A stretch of DNA of 12,879 nucleotides from Desulfatirhabdium butyrativorans. Lineage in GTDB: Bacteria; Desulfobacterota; Desulfobacteria; Desulfobacterales; JAIFKL01. The stretch's first letter is position 1; every line of letters starts with the position of its first letter. The notes under the pieces were generated by a model. That model had not been told where the DNA came from and did no database searches. It saw nothing but the letters and a program-made list of their open reading frames with translations. Positions 1-7,077 of the stretch are shown in pieces. The DNA is taken from the NCBI GenBank assembly GCA_022736535.1, contig DZCT01000100.1, positions 1 to 12,879 of the forward strand. Direction: 5' to 3'. The translations under genes were made by a program, and so were the position numbers.

Positions 1-1
1 G

Positions 2-55
2 TGCCGCGCCTGTGTGGACGCGTGTCCGGTTTCATATAATGCTGTATCGCCTTAG
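2..55 (+). CDS. 3' end of an iron-sulfur (ferredoxin-motif) protein, partial
   Basis: Only the last 17 codons are in the window. Frame 2 reads CRACVDACP and then eight more residues before a TAG at 53-55. CxxCxxxCP is the second half of a classic 4Fe-4S ferredoxin motif, so the upstream gene probably encodes a ferredoxin or a larger protein ending in a ferredoxin domain. The short tail after the motif is normal for such a C-terminus. The other two forward frames give no recognisable motif here. Which family it belongs to cannot be told from this fragment. A long hairpin follows directly and may end its transcript. Confidence 0.55.
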   Translation, partial: CRACVDACPVSYNAVSP

Positions 56-62
56 CATTGTT

Positions 63-137
63 TCCGGAGTGCTGAAATGAGCGCAGCGAAATTTTAGCAC
101 AAATGCAAATGCTGAAATTTCATTTCAGCACTCCGGA
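63..137. repeat. Long inverted repeat (hairpin) between genes
   Basis: Positions 63-80 and 120-137 are perfect 18-base inverted repeats starting TCCGGAGTGCTGAAATGA. The 39 bases between them contain further partly complementary pieces, such as GCGAAATTTTAGC against GCTGAAATTT. It lies between the stop of the partial ferredoxin-type gene and the ribosome site of the IscA-like gene. It has no T-run, so it is more like a REP/MITE-type palindrome than a simple terminator, although the RNA hairpin could still act as a transcript end or stabiliser. Confidence 0.75.
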
Positions 138-159
138 GAACTCAGGAAAGATAAAACCC

Positions 160-444
160 ATGTTTACAGTGACTGAAACTGCCCGAAAATCGCTTGCGGA
201 TTTTTTTAAAGGAAAAGAACAGAAGCAGATTCGCATTGCCTTGACGCACAGTTGCGGCGGAATGCAGATTGCCATGCGTATTGACGAGCAGAAAGACAAC
301 GATATTGTCTATTAATTTGAAGGTATTACATACATGATTGATAAAAATTTTCTCGAAAGAGTCAAACCCCTGAAGATAGACTGTCACGAGACCGGATTTA
401 AAATCACTTCCGCGCTTCAGCCCGGCGGCTGCGGCGATTCCTAA
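160..444 (+). pseudogene. IscA/HesB-like protein gene broken by an in-frame TAA
   Basis: Translation from ATG 160 begins MFTVTETARKSLADFFKGK and runs 51 residues to a TAA at 313-315. The same frame then continues FEGITYMIDKNFLERVKPL and ends at TAA 442-444. The joined product (about 94 residues) matches the small IscA-like proteins common in sulfate reducers: an N-terminal TETA..L.dFF segment, a CGG segment, a DE.KDND motif, an F..IDK.fLe..kpl segment and a C-terminal GGCG. The family usually has an acidic residue after the DIVY segment, so a GAA-to-TAA change explains the stop. ATG 160 is preferred because an AGGAAAG lies about 9 bases upstream; an in-frame ATG at 103 sits inside the hairpin. 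The second half has its own ATG at 334 but would give only 36 residues. IscA-type proteins bind Fe or Fe-S clusters, but here the C-terminal CxC is reduced to one Cys. A sequencing error cannot be excluded. Confidence 0.7.
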
Positions 445-449
445 TAATT

Positions 450-485
450 GAGAAGTGAGAAGTGAGAAATCGTTTCTTTTTTGAA
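450..485. repeat. GAAGTGAGAAGTGAGAAA repeat with weak hairpin and T-run
   Basis: The 18-mer at 452-469 recurs exactly at 12495-12512. Here it lies six bases after the stop of the IscA-like gene. It runs into a short AGAAA/TTTCT hairpin (465-469 and 473-477) followed by a T-run to about 482. This could be a weak terminator, and it looks like a shortened form of the fuller hairpin found after metF. Confidence 0.5.
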
Positions 486-501
486 GAAAGAGTAACTTAT
501 A

Positions 502-1215
502 ATGAAATTTAAGATAATTATCTCTGTTTTGGCAGTATTTTTTTGGACGGTTTCGGCTCTCGGAGCAGAACAGGCGGCGGATACCGCGCAAAGCAATCCG
601 GGCGCGGCTGCAGCTTATGTTGCAGAACCTGATTTTGACTTTCAGACTGCTGTGGAAGGAACTGAAGTTCTTCATGATTTTATTGTGGAAAATACCGGCG
701 GCGCGACATTGCTGATTGAAAAAGTCACCACAAGCTGCGGATGCACAACGGCTTCTTATACAAAAGAAATTCCGCCGGGGAGCAAAGGCAAGATCAGTAT
801 TAAGGCAAATACCGAAGGATATGCGGGCAGCCGATTTTTCAAAAATATAACGGTTTACTGCAATGATCCCGGACAGAAAGAAATTCGTTTCCGCATATCG
901 GGACAGGTTGAGAAATTTGTCAGCATTGAGCCGAGAAACATAAGCCTGAACGGTGTCGCGGGGCAGAAAATTCAGGCGGTTACGACCATCAGATTTGAGA
1001 GAAAATATCCCTTCAATATCGTGGAAAGCCATGCACAAAAGGGAGAAAACATCCGTTTCAATCTGGAACGAAAACCGGATAGTTGTGTACTGACTGTGGA
1101 AAATATGCTCGCGGGCAAAGGCAGCTATGTGGACAGAATTATTCTGAAAACGGATCATCCTGCAAAACCTGAAATTACGGTGCCGGTCTATGGCAACATC
1201 CGAGACGAGAAGTAG
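502..1215 (+). CDS. Secreted DUF1573 domain protein
   Basis: This is a 237-residue protein with a typical N-terminal signal peptide: basic MKFK, a hydrophobic stretch at about 5-20, and a likely cut near residues 21-22. The mature part begins with a low-complexity linker and then an Ig-like DUF1573 (ASH-related) domain at about 40-135. This contains the family hallmark SCGCT (Cys79 and Cys81) followed by the usual P.G..G.I.i..nt.g..G and nitvy.NDP segments. A second beta-rich half (about 136-237) follows and ends PEITVPVYG, as in other members. DUF1573 proteins are exported and their role is poorly known. No link to the downstream operon is evident, because a 197-base gap with a palindromic element separates them. 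The ATG at 502 has only a modest purine-rich ribosome site (GAAGAAAGAG), but it gives a complete signal peptide. Confidence 0.85.
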   Translation: MKFKIIISVLAVFFWTVSALGAEQAADTAQSNPGAAAAYVAEPDFDFQTAVEGTEVLHDFIVENTGGATLLIEKVTTSCGCTTASYTKEIPPGSKGKISIKANTEGYAGSRFFKNITVYCNDPGQKEIRFRISGQVEKFVSIEPRNISLNGVAGQKIQAVTTIRFERKYPFNIVESHAQKGENIRFNLERKPDSCVLTVENMLAGKGSYVDRIILKTDHPAKPEITVPVYGNIRDEK

Positions 1216-1256
1216 ATTTATGGTAGTGCGGGATTAAACCCCCGCCATCTGCTTTC

Positions 1257-1325
1257 TGTCATTTCGAGCGAAGCGAGAAATCTTAACGTCCGGCACAAAG
1301 ATTTCTCCCTTCGGTCGAAATGACA
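1257..1325. repeat. Palindromic intergenic repeat (GTCATTTCGAGCGAAGCG type)
   Basis: The arms at 1257-1284 and 1297-1325 form a near-perfect inverted repeat with two mismatches in the first 28 positions, around a 12-base loop. The left arm reads TGTCATTTCGAGCGAAGCG and continues GAGAAATCTT. From memory, this is a widespread intergenic palindrome in repeat-rich bacterial genomes. Just upstream, a small hairpin (GCGGG 1228-1232 with CCCGC 1241-1245) follows the DUF1573 stop. Downstream, 1350-1400 is AT-rich and could hold the promoter of the operon, but I cannot pick -35/-10 boxes with confidence. Confidence 0.75.
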
Positions 1326-1412
1326 AGATACGGGTCAATCGAAAACACCCTGATTTTTTTAATAGTTTTAACTTCCAACTTTTAAATTAACTCTCATTCA
1401 AAAGGAGACAGT

Positions 1413-2723
1413 ATGGGCGAAGCAGCAATAAAGATTGAAAATGACAGGAAAAGTATTTTTTTTGATAAGGTAAAAGAATTATTGCCCAAGGCAAATCTGA
1501 GTCTGTGCCTGACCTGCGGGGCATGTGCTTCCGGCTGTCCGGCAACCGGGCTTGAAAACATGGATCCGAGAAAATTCCTCCGCATGGCTGTGCTGGGGTT
1601 GGACGACGAGATAACAGAACATCCCTGGGTGTGGATGTGCAGCATGTGTTTTCGATGCACTTACGCGTGTCCTATGGAAATCAATATTGCGGGTCTGATT
1701 TATGAAGCCCGGAAACTCTGGCCTCGTGAGAAACGCCCCAAAGGTATTCTCGGTTCCTGCGATATGGCATTGAAAAACATGAGTTGCAGCGCGATGGGAA
1801 CGCCGGAAGAAGATTTTCGCTTCGTGGTTCAGGACGTGCTGGCAGAAGTGCGGGAAAATCAGCCCGGATGGGAAAACCTTGAAGCGCCCATTGACAAAAA
1901 AGGCGCGCATTTTTTCCTCAGCCAGAACTCCCGCGAGCCTGTCACCGAACCTGAAGAAATGGTGCCGCTCTGGAAGATTCTGCATCTGGTAGGCGCAGAT
2001 TGGACATACAGTTGTACCGGATGGGGCGGCGAAAACTACTGTATGTTTCTTGCAGATGATGAGGACTGGAAAAGAATTACCGAAATGAGCATCAAATCGG
2101 CTATGAATTTGGACTGCAAAGTCTATCTGAATACCGAATGCGGTCATTCGACTTATTCGGTCTGGATGGGACAGCAGCGTCATAAAATCGAAACCGAGAT
2201 AGAAATCGCGCCGATGGTGAAATACTACGCCAAGTGGATTCGGGAAGGAAAACTGAAAGTCAGTTCTGACTGGAACAAAGACCTGAAAGTCAAATTCACG
2301 GTTCAGGATCCCTGCAATCAGATACGCAAAAGCTTCGGAGACGCGTTGGCAGATGACTTGCGTTTTATCACAACTGCCTGCGTGGGCGAGGAGAATTTCA
2401 CTGACACCTATCCGAACAAGTCGAACAACTACTGTTGCGGCGGCGGTGGCGGCTATCTTCAGTCAGGTTACAAAGATGCCCGTCTGCAATACGGTTTGCT
2501 GAAACACAATCAGATTATGGCAACCGACGCGAGCTATGTCATCACGCCCTGCCACAACTGTCACGCGCAGATTGAGGAGTTGGGACAGCATCATGGCAAG
2601 GGAAAATATCGTGCGGTTCACCTGTGGACGATTATCGCGCTTTCGCTCGGCATTCTTGCTGAAAACGAACGGGCATACCTCGGTCCCGACCTGATAGATG
2701 TGAATCTTCCGAAAACCGAATAA
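1413..2723 (+). CDS. HdrD-like iron-sulfur protein (HdrC-HdrB fusion)
   Basis: This 436-residue cytoplasmic protein joins an HdrC-type ferredoxin region to an HdrB-type cysteine-rich region. Residues 32-43 (CLTCGACASGCP) and 76-87 (CSMCFRCTYACP) are two complete CxxCxxCxxxCP motifs for cubane 4Fe-4S clusters. The C-terminal part has a full CCG motif: Cys301, Cys341-Cys342 in CCGGGGG, and Cys380/Cys383 in PCHNCH. This is the ligand set for a non-cubane HdrB-type cluster. The first CCG region is degenerate: SCTGWGGENYC (201-210) and ECGHS (242-246) stand where the canonical cysteines would be. With one intact CCG it resembles DsrK/HdrD-type proteins more than methanogen HdrB. No membrane segment is seen. 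It opens the operon with a strong ribosome site (AAAGGAGA, 1401-1408). By analogy with Moorella it is the electron-relay or acceptor module next to HdrA; its actual substrate is unknown. Confidence 0.88.
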   Translation: MGEAAIKIENDRKSIFFDKVKELLPKANLSLCLTCGACASGCPATGLENMDPRKFLRMAVLGLDDEITEHPWVWMCSMCFRCTYACPMEINIAGLIYEARKLWPREKRPKGILGSCDMALKNMSCSAMGTPEEDFRFVVQDVLAEVRENQPGWENLEAPIDKKGAHFFLSQNSREPVTEPEEMVPLWKILHLVGADWTYSCTGWGGENYCMFLADDEDWKRITEMSIKSAMNLDCKVYLNTECGHSTYSVWMGQQRHKIETEIEIAPMVKYYAKWIREGKLKVSSDWNKDLKVKFTVQDPCNQIRKSFGDALADDLRFITTACVGEENFTDTYPNKSNNYCCGGGGGYLQSGYKDARLQYGLLKHNQIMATDASYVITPCHNCHAQIEELGQHHGKGKYRAVHLWTIIALSLGILAENERAYLGPDLIDVNLPKTE

Positions 2724-2756
2724 GTCTGAAACCGAACACAAGTCAAAAAGCGGGTA

Positions 2757-2840
2757 GTGATGCAGAAGCAGTGATTCAGAAACTGAGTTTTTTGAAAAAA
2801 CTTAGTTTCATAAGACTGAATTTACTATATTTGCATCATT
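2757..2840. repeat. Palindrome between the HdrD-like gene and hdrA1
   Basis: Positions 2779-2793 and 2795-2809 form a 15-base inverted repeat (GAAACTGAGTTTTTT against AAAAAACTTAGTTTC, one mismatch) around a single base. Outer pieces also pair: ATTCAG 2774-2779 with CTGAAT 2816-2821, and TGATGCA 2758-2764 with TGCATCA 2832-2838. The whole 84-base block can therefore fold into one long interrupted hairpin just before the hdrA1 ribosome site (AAGGAGAAAG, 2861-2870). It could be an operator, a processing site or a small palindromic element. Confidence 0.65.
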
Positions 2841-2875
2841 AGCAAAAAGCGTTCTTAAATAAGGAGAAAGCCCAA

Positions 2876-5800
2876 ATGTCAAAAGATGTGATCGGCTCAG
2901 TCATGGTTGTCGGCGGCGGCATTGCCGGGATACAGTCCGCGCTGGACTTGGCAAACGCCGGTTTCCTCGTGTATATGGTGGAGAAATCCCCGGCTATCGG
3001 CGGCGTGATGAGCGCGTTGGACAAAACTTTTCCGACGAATGACTGCTCCATGTGTATCCTCTCCCCCAAACTCGTCGAAGTGGGCAGACATAAGAATATC
3101 AAACTGCTCACTCTTTCGGAAATCGAATCTGTAGCAGGAGAAGCCGGACATTTTACGGTTACGGTGCGGGAGCAGCCCCGTTACATAGATATGGAGAAAT
3201 GTATCGCGTGCGGCAAGTGCGCGGAAAAATGTCCCCGAAAAGTGGAAAACAGCTACAATCAGGGACTGAACAAGCGCAAAGCCGCTTATGTGCTTTATCC
3301 GCAGGCGGTGCCGCTCAAATATGCGATAGACAAAGACAACTGCATCTACTTTGAAAAAGACGGCAAATGCCGGGCATGTGAGAAATTCTGTCCTGCGGAC
3401 GCCGTTGATTTTAAGCAGCAAGAAAAGATTCATACGCTCGAAGTCGGTTCCATTATTATGTCTCCCGGGTTCAAATGCTTTGATCCGGGCATTTATGAAA
3501 GATACGGCTACGGTATCCTTCCGAATGTCATTACCAGCATGGAATTTGAACGGGTGCTGAGTGCCTCGGGTCCCTACGAAGGGCATTTGGTGAGACCTTC
3601 GGACAAGAAAGAGCCGAAAAAAATTGCATGGCTGCAATGTGTGGGATCACGAGACATTCGTGAAGACGCGCACGGCTACTGTTCCGGTGTCTGCTGCATG
3701 TATGCCATCAAGGAAGCCATTATCGCCAAAGAACACGCCGCGCAAGACTTGGACACTGCCATTTTCTTCATGGACATGCGGACGCACGGCAAGGGCTTTG
3801 AGCAGACTTACAACCGCGCCAAAAAGGAATCCGGTGTGCGTTTTGTCCGTGCAAGGGTTCACACTGTTGAGGCTGTTCATGGCTCAGATGATTTGAAAGT
3901 CATGTATTCTACGGAAGCGGGCGAACTTCTCACAGAAATATTTGATATAGTCGTACTTTCCGTAGGGCTTGAAATATCCGATGAAGTGAAATCGCTCGCG
4001 GGCAAATTGGGCGTGGCAGTGGATGCGGACGGATTCGCGGCTGCGGGCAGTTTTGCGCCGGTTGTGACTTCACGCCCCGGTGTTTTTGTCTGCGGCGCGT
4101 TTGCCGGACCCAAAGATATTCCTCAGTCGGTTATGGAGGCATCGGCAGCATCTTCAGCGTCCGCGGCATTGCTGGCTTCATCCCGAAATACACTGACCCG
4201 GGAGAAATCCTATCCCTCCGAACTGCCTGTGGGCGGAGAAGAACCGAGAGTCGGCGTGTTTGTGTGCCATTGCGGCACCAACATCGGCGGCATTGTGGAC
4301 GTTCCCTCAGTCAAAACTTACGCCGAAAGCTTGCCGAACGTGGTTTTTGCTGCCGACAACCTGTTTACATGCAGTCAGGACACGCAGGAAAACATTCGGA
4401 AAGCAATCCAAGAAAATCGTCTGAACAGAGTAGTAGTTGCCGCGTGTACGCCGAGAACCCACGAGCCGCTGTTTCAGGAGACCATTCGGGAAGCCGGACT
4501 GAATCCTTATCTCTTCGAGTTTGCCAATATCCGGGATCAGAATTCATGGGTTCATCAGCACAATCCCGAAGCCGCAACCCGCAAGGCAAAAGACCTGATT
4601 CGCATGGCGGTTGCAAAAGCATCGCTGCTTGAGCCGATTGACTCATTGCAAATTGAAGTCAATTCTAATGCGCTGGTCATCGGCGGCGGTCTTGCCGGAA
4701 TGAGCGCGGCGTTGAATCTGGCGGATCAGGGATTCAAAACCTATTTGGTGGAACGTGAAGGCAGGCTGGGCGGTCATGCGCTGCATCTTGGGAAAACATG
4801 GAAAGGCGAAGATGTGGGCGCGTTTCTCTCTGATTTCAGCAAACGGGTGGAAAGTCATCAGAACATCGAAGTGCTACGGGGCGCGGAGGTTTCCAACATT
4901 GACGGATTTGTGGGGAATTTTACGACAACCGTGCAAGCCGGAAGTGAAACGCGGGAGATTCAGCACGGCGCGGTGATTCTTGCCACCGGAGGTCGTCCGC
5001 TTGAGACAAACGAATACCTCTGCGGGCAGAGCGAGCGGGTCACGAAATGGCATGAGTTGGAATATCTCATTGAAAACGAGCCGGAGAAAATCGCAAAGGC
5101 AAAAAGCATTGTTTTTATTCAGTGCGTCGGCTCCCGTGAGCCGGAGCGTCCTTATTGCTCGAAAATCTGCTGTACGGCTTCAATTATGACTGCCATTCGT
5201 CTCAAAGAGAAAAAGCCGGATATGCGGGTTTATATTCTCTACCGAGACATTCGCACCTTCGGGCAGCGGGAAGAACTCTATCGCAAGGCAAGAGAAATGG
5301 GCGTGATTTTCATTCGCTACACCCTTGAGGAAAAGCCGAAGGTAGAAAAACACGGAGACGGATTGCTCATCACGGTGAAAGACCATGTGCTGGGGCGTCC
5401 TTTGCAGATTCCGGCGGATTATCTCAATCTCGCGACCGCTATTCTGCCGACAGAGGGACAGAAGCAGATTGCTCAGATGCTGAAAGTGCCGCTCAATGAT
5501 GAGGGATTCTATCTCGAAGCCCATATCAAGCTGAGACCTGTGGATTTCTCAACTGACGGCGTGTTTGTCTGCGGTCTTGCCCATTATCCCAAACCTGTGG
5601 AAGAGTCTATTGCTCAGGCGCAGGCTGCGGCAACCCGCGCCGCGGGGCTTCTGGGACGTAAGACCATAGATATTGAGCCGATTGTCTCGGTAGTCAATGA
5701 GGAAAAGTGTATCGGCTGCGGTCTGTGCGAAATGTCCTGTGCTTTCGGAGCGATACGCCTGAAAAAAATCATCGGCAAAGGCTTCCGGGCAGAGAATTAT

Positions 5801-5923
5801 TCTGCTTTGTGCAAAGGATGCGGCGTATGTGCGGCAGGATGTCCTCAGCGAGCCATTGATATGAAGCATTTCCGCGAAGAACAGATTCTGGCGGCAATAC
5901 AGGCAGGCGGCGCGGCAGCGTGA
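2876..5923 (+). CDS. hdrA: HdrA-type flavin/iron-sulfur electron-bifurcating subunit, first copy
   Basis: At 1015 residues this is the long form of HdrA, with two flavin domains. First half: FAD-binding GGGIAG (13-18), TFPTNDCSMC (51-60), ferredoxin motif CIACGKCAEKCP (109-120), an unusual second motif CX8CX2CX3CP (156-173), and QCVGSRD. Second half starts as a full HdrA with VFVCHCGTNIGG (Cys464, Cys466), then LFTCSQDTQ, a second GGGLAGM (603-609), another QCVGSRE, and PVDF..DGVFVCGLAHYPK. It ends in two ferredoxin motifs (945-955 and 979-990). In the HdrA family the FAD splits electrons between low- and high-potential carriers. It is cytoplasmic with no signal or membrane segment. Its neighbours are the HdrD-like protein and an MvhD, its usual partners. 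The start is fixed by AAGGAGAAAG six bases upstream and by the conserved IGSVMVVGGG that follows. Confidence 0.92.
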   Translation: MSKDVIGSVMVVGGGIAGIQSALDLANAGFLVYMVEKSPAIGGVMSALDKTFPTNDCSMCILSPKLVEVGRHKNIKLLTLSEIESVAGEAGHFTVTVREQPRYIDMEKCIACGKCAEKCPRKVENSYNQGLNKRKAAYVLYPQAVPLKYAIDKDNCIYFEKDGKCRACEKFCPADAVDFKQQEKIHTLEVGSIIMSPGFKCFDPGIYERYGYGILPNVITSMEFERVLSASGPYEGHLVRPSDKKEPKKIAWLQCVGSRDIREDAHGYCSGVCCMYAIKEAIIAKEHAAQDLDTAIFFMDMRTHGKGFEQTYNRAKKESGVRFVRARVHTVEAVHGSDDLKVMYSTEAGELLTEIFDIVVLSVGLEISDEVKSLAGKLGVAVDADGFAAAGSFAPVVTSRPGVFVCGAFAGPKDIPQSVMEASAASSASAALLASSRNTLTREKSYPSELPVGGEEPRVGVFVCHCGTNIGGIVDVPSVKTYAESLPNVVFAADNLFTCSQDTQENIRKAIQENRLNRVVVAACTPRTHEPLFQETIREAGLNPYLFEFANIRDQNSWVHQHNPEAATRKAKDLIRMAVAKASLLEPIDSLQIEVNSNALVIGGGLAGMSAALNLADQGFKTYLVEREGRLGGHALHLGKTWKGEDVGAFLSDFSKRVESHQNIEVLRGAEVSNIDGFVGNFTTTVQAGSETREIQHGAVILATGGRPLETNEYLCGQSERVTKWHELEYLIENEPEKIAKAKSIVFIQCVGSREPERPYCSKICCTASIMTAIRLKEKKPDMRVYILYRDIRTFGQREELYRKAREMGVIFIRYTLEEKPKVEKHGDGLLITVKDHVLGRPLQIPADYLNLATAILPTEGQKQIAQMLKVPLNDEGFYLEAHIKLRPVDFSTDGVFVCGLAHYPKPVEESIAQAQAAATRAAGLLGRKTIDIEPIVSVVNEEKCIGCGLCEMSCAFGAIRLKKIIGKGFRAENYSALCKGCGVCAAGCPQRAIDMKHFREEQILAAIQAGGAAA

Positions 5924-5938
5924 CAGCTCTGTTTATCA

Positions 5939-5967
5939 GTAGGGGCGCGCCGGCGGCGTACCCCTAC
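5939..5967. repeat. GTAGGGGC...CCCCTAC palindrome, copy 1
   Basis: GTAGGGG at 5939-5945 pairs with CCCCTAC at 5961-5967 around a GC-rich core containing CGCCGGCGGCGT. A related copy in the same orientation lies at 6092-6120. It sits 16 bases after the hdrA1 stop. Confidence 0.7.
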
Positions 5968-5976
5968 TATTAGCTT

Positions 5977-6090
5977 CTCGTTCCCACGCTCTGCGTGGGA
6001 ACGCCCTCGGTATACCCTGGTGAAATATTTCGCCTACAGGACGGACGCGGAGCGTCCAGGCTGCATTCCCACGCAGAGCGTGGGAACGAG
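5977..6090. repeat. Compound palindrome (TTCCCACGCTCTGCGTGGGAA element)
   Basis: The arms 5977-6003 and 6064-6090 are 27-base inverted repeats with one mismatch. Each arm is itself a palindrome: CGTTCCCACG and CGTGGGAACG around CTCTG or its complement. The centre (6004-6063) carries another hairpin, GGACGC GGA GCGTCC, at about 6042-6058. The element can fold into a multi-branched structure. It has the look of a MITE or REP-type mobile element and lies between two GTAGGGG-type palindromes. Confidence 0.75.
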
Positions 6091-6091
6091 A

Positions 6092-6120
6092 TAGGGTCAC
6101 GCCGGCGGCGTTGCCCCTAC
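6092..6120. repeat. GTAGGGGC...CCCCTAC palindrome, copy 2
   Basis: This is a diverged direct copy of 5939-5967. It shares CGCCGGCGGCGT and CCCCTACTAT, while the left stem is weakened to TAGGGTC. It lies 41 bases before the next start codon, so it would fall in the leader of the mvhD1 coding region. Confidence 0.65.
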
Positions 6121-6161
6121 TATCAGAATTAATTGGGTTAGGTAATAGGAGTTATAAGTTA

Positions 6162-6917
6162 ATGAGTGAATTTGAACCGAAGATTTTGGCATTTCTATGC
6201 AACTGGTGTTCTTACGCGGGCGCCGACTTGGCAGGCGTGTCGCGAATCCAATATCCGCCGAACATCCGCGTGGTGCGAACCATGTGTTCCGGGCGTGTGG
6301 ATCCGCTCTTTATCATTCAGGCGATGCAGGACGGCTTTGACGGCGTGTTTGTGGGCGGCTGTCATCTCGGCGACTGCCACTATCAGGAAGGCAACTATCA
6401 CACCCTGAAACGTATGGACATGCTGGCGCAACTCCTTGATGAATCCGGCATCGGACGTGACCGTGTGCATCTGCGCTGGGCAAGCGCGGCAGAAGCCCAT
6501 CCTTTTGCGGATTACGTCACCGAAGTCACCGAAACCATCCGCAAACTCGGTCCCTTTGACAAAGAAAAACAGCGGCTGGCATTGGCATCGCTTGCCCGCT
6601 CACTGAGCGGGTCCCGGCTGCGCTGGTTAGTAGGCATTGACCGGCAAGTCACTGAAAAGCTGAATGTCTATCAGGAAAAAACAGACCCCGAATACTTCAA
6701 AAAAATCCTGCAAGAAGCTGTTCAGGCAGAGTATCAGAAAGCCATGATTCAGGAATTGCTCGCGGGGGGACCGATCACGGTAAAGGAAATGTCTGAAAAG
6801 ACTGCCCTGCCGGTTTACACCGTGTCTGTCAGACTCAACGAACTGGAACGCGTCGGCATGGCAGATATCGCGGGTTATGACGGCAGAACGCCCAAATTTG
6901 TCAGCCCGGCGATGTAG
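6162..6917 (+). CDS. mvhD: MvhD-type 2Fe-2S subunit with a C-terminal winged-helix-like extension
   Basis: This 251-residue protein begins MSEFEPKILAFLCNWC. Residues 1-131 are an MvhD/FlpD domain with the five conserved cysteines Cys13, Cys16, Cys42 (in MCSGRVDP), Cys67 and Cys72 (in GGCHLGDCHY). MvhD carries a 2Fe-2S cluster and passes electrons to HdrA, which fits its place between two hdrA genes. The extra 120 residues include a charged helical linker and, at about 192-250, a likely winged helix-turn-helix: QELLAGG, ITVKEMSEKTALP, VSVRLNELERVGMA, then a beta-wing-like stretch. The other MvhD in this operon ends at 141 residues, so the extension is specific to this copy. ATG 6162 is chosen because AGGAG (6147-6151) precedes it and because its N-terminus matches the second MvhD (SEFEPKI against DSFEPQI). 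An in-frame ATG at 6111 would start inside a repeat. Confidence 0.88.
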   Translation: MSEFEPKILAFLCNWCSYAGADLAGVSRIQYPPNIRVVRTMCSGRVDPLFIIQAMQDGFDGVFVGGCHLGDCHYQEGNYHTLKRMDMLAQLLDESGIGRDRVHLRWASAAEAHPFADYVTEVTETIRKLGPFDKEKQRLALASLARSLSGSRLRWLVGIDRQVTEKLNVYQEKTDPEYFKKILQEAVQAEYQKAMIQELLAGGPITVKEMSEKTALPVYTVSVRLNELERVGMADIAGYDGRTPKFVSPAM

Positions 6918-6956
6918 TCGGGATTGAAGATTTTGATTGTTGAAAATAAAAGGTCC

Positions 6957-7015
6957 TCGCAAAGAACGCAAAGTTACAAAGTAGTTTTGCTTTGCGGTCT
7001 CTGCGTCCTTTGCGA
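6957..7015. repeat. Palindromic repeat (TCGCAAAGAACGCA type) between mvhD1 and hdrA2
   Basis: Arms 6957-6970 and 7002-7015 are inverted repeats, 13 of 14 matched. The interior also pairs partly (ACAAAG with CTTTGC). From memory, TTTGCG/CGCAAAG palindromes are a common dispersed intergenic repeat type. It lies 62 bases before hdrA2 and leaves its ribosome site free. Confidence 0.7.
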
Positions 7016-7077
7016 GAAATAAAAGAATATCTACCTGATCTGCACTCGAATATCTTCAATCAGGAGGAAAAAAATTT

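Noticed and set aside
103..159. Upstream in-frame start (ATG 103) for the IscA-like gene
   Set aside because: The added residues are encoded by the hairpin arm, and the better ribosome site and family N-terminus point to ATG 160.
313..315. A recoded stop such as selenocysteine in the IscA-like gene
   Set aside because: The codon is TAA. Selenocysteine uses TGA, and the position is not that of the family's Sec/Cys residue.
142..1158. A 338-residue open frame on the minus strand
   Set aside because: It is antisense to the DUF1573 gene, the repeat and the IscA-like gene together. The plus-strand products are recognisable families and this one is not.
6111..6161. Upstream in-frame start (ATG 6111... 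frame) for the first MvhD
   Set aside because: It falls in the CCCCTAC repeat, lacks a ribosome site, and the N-terminus from 6162 matches the second MvhD.
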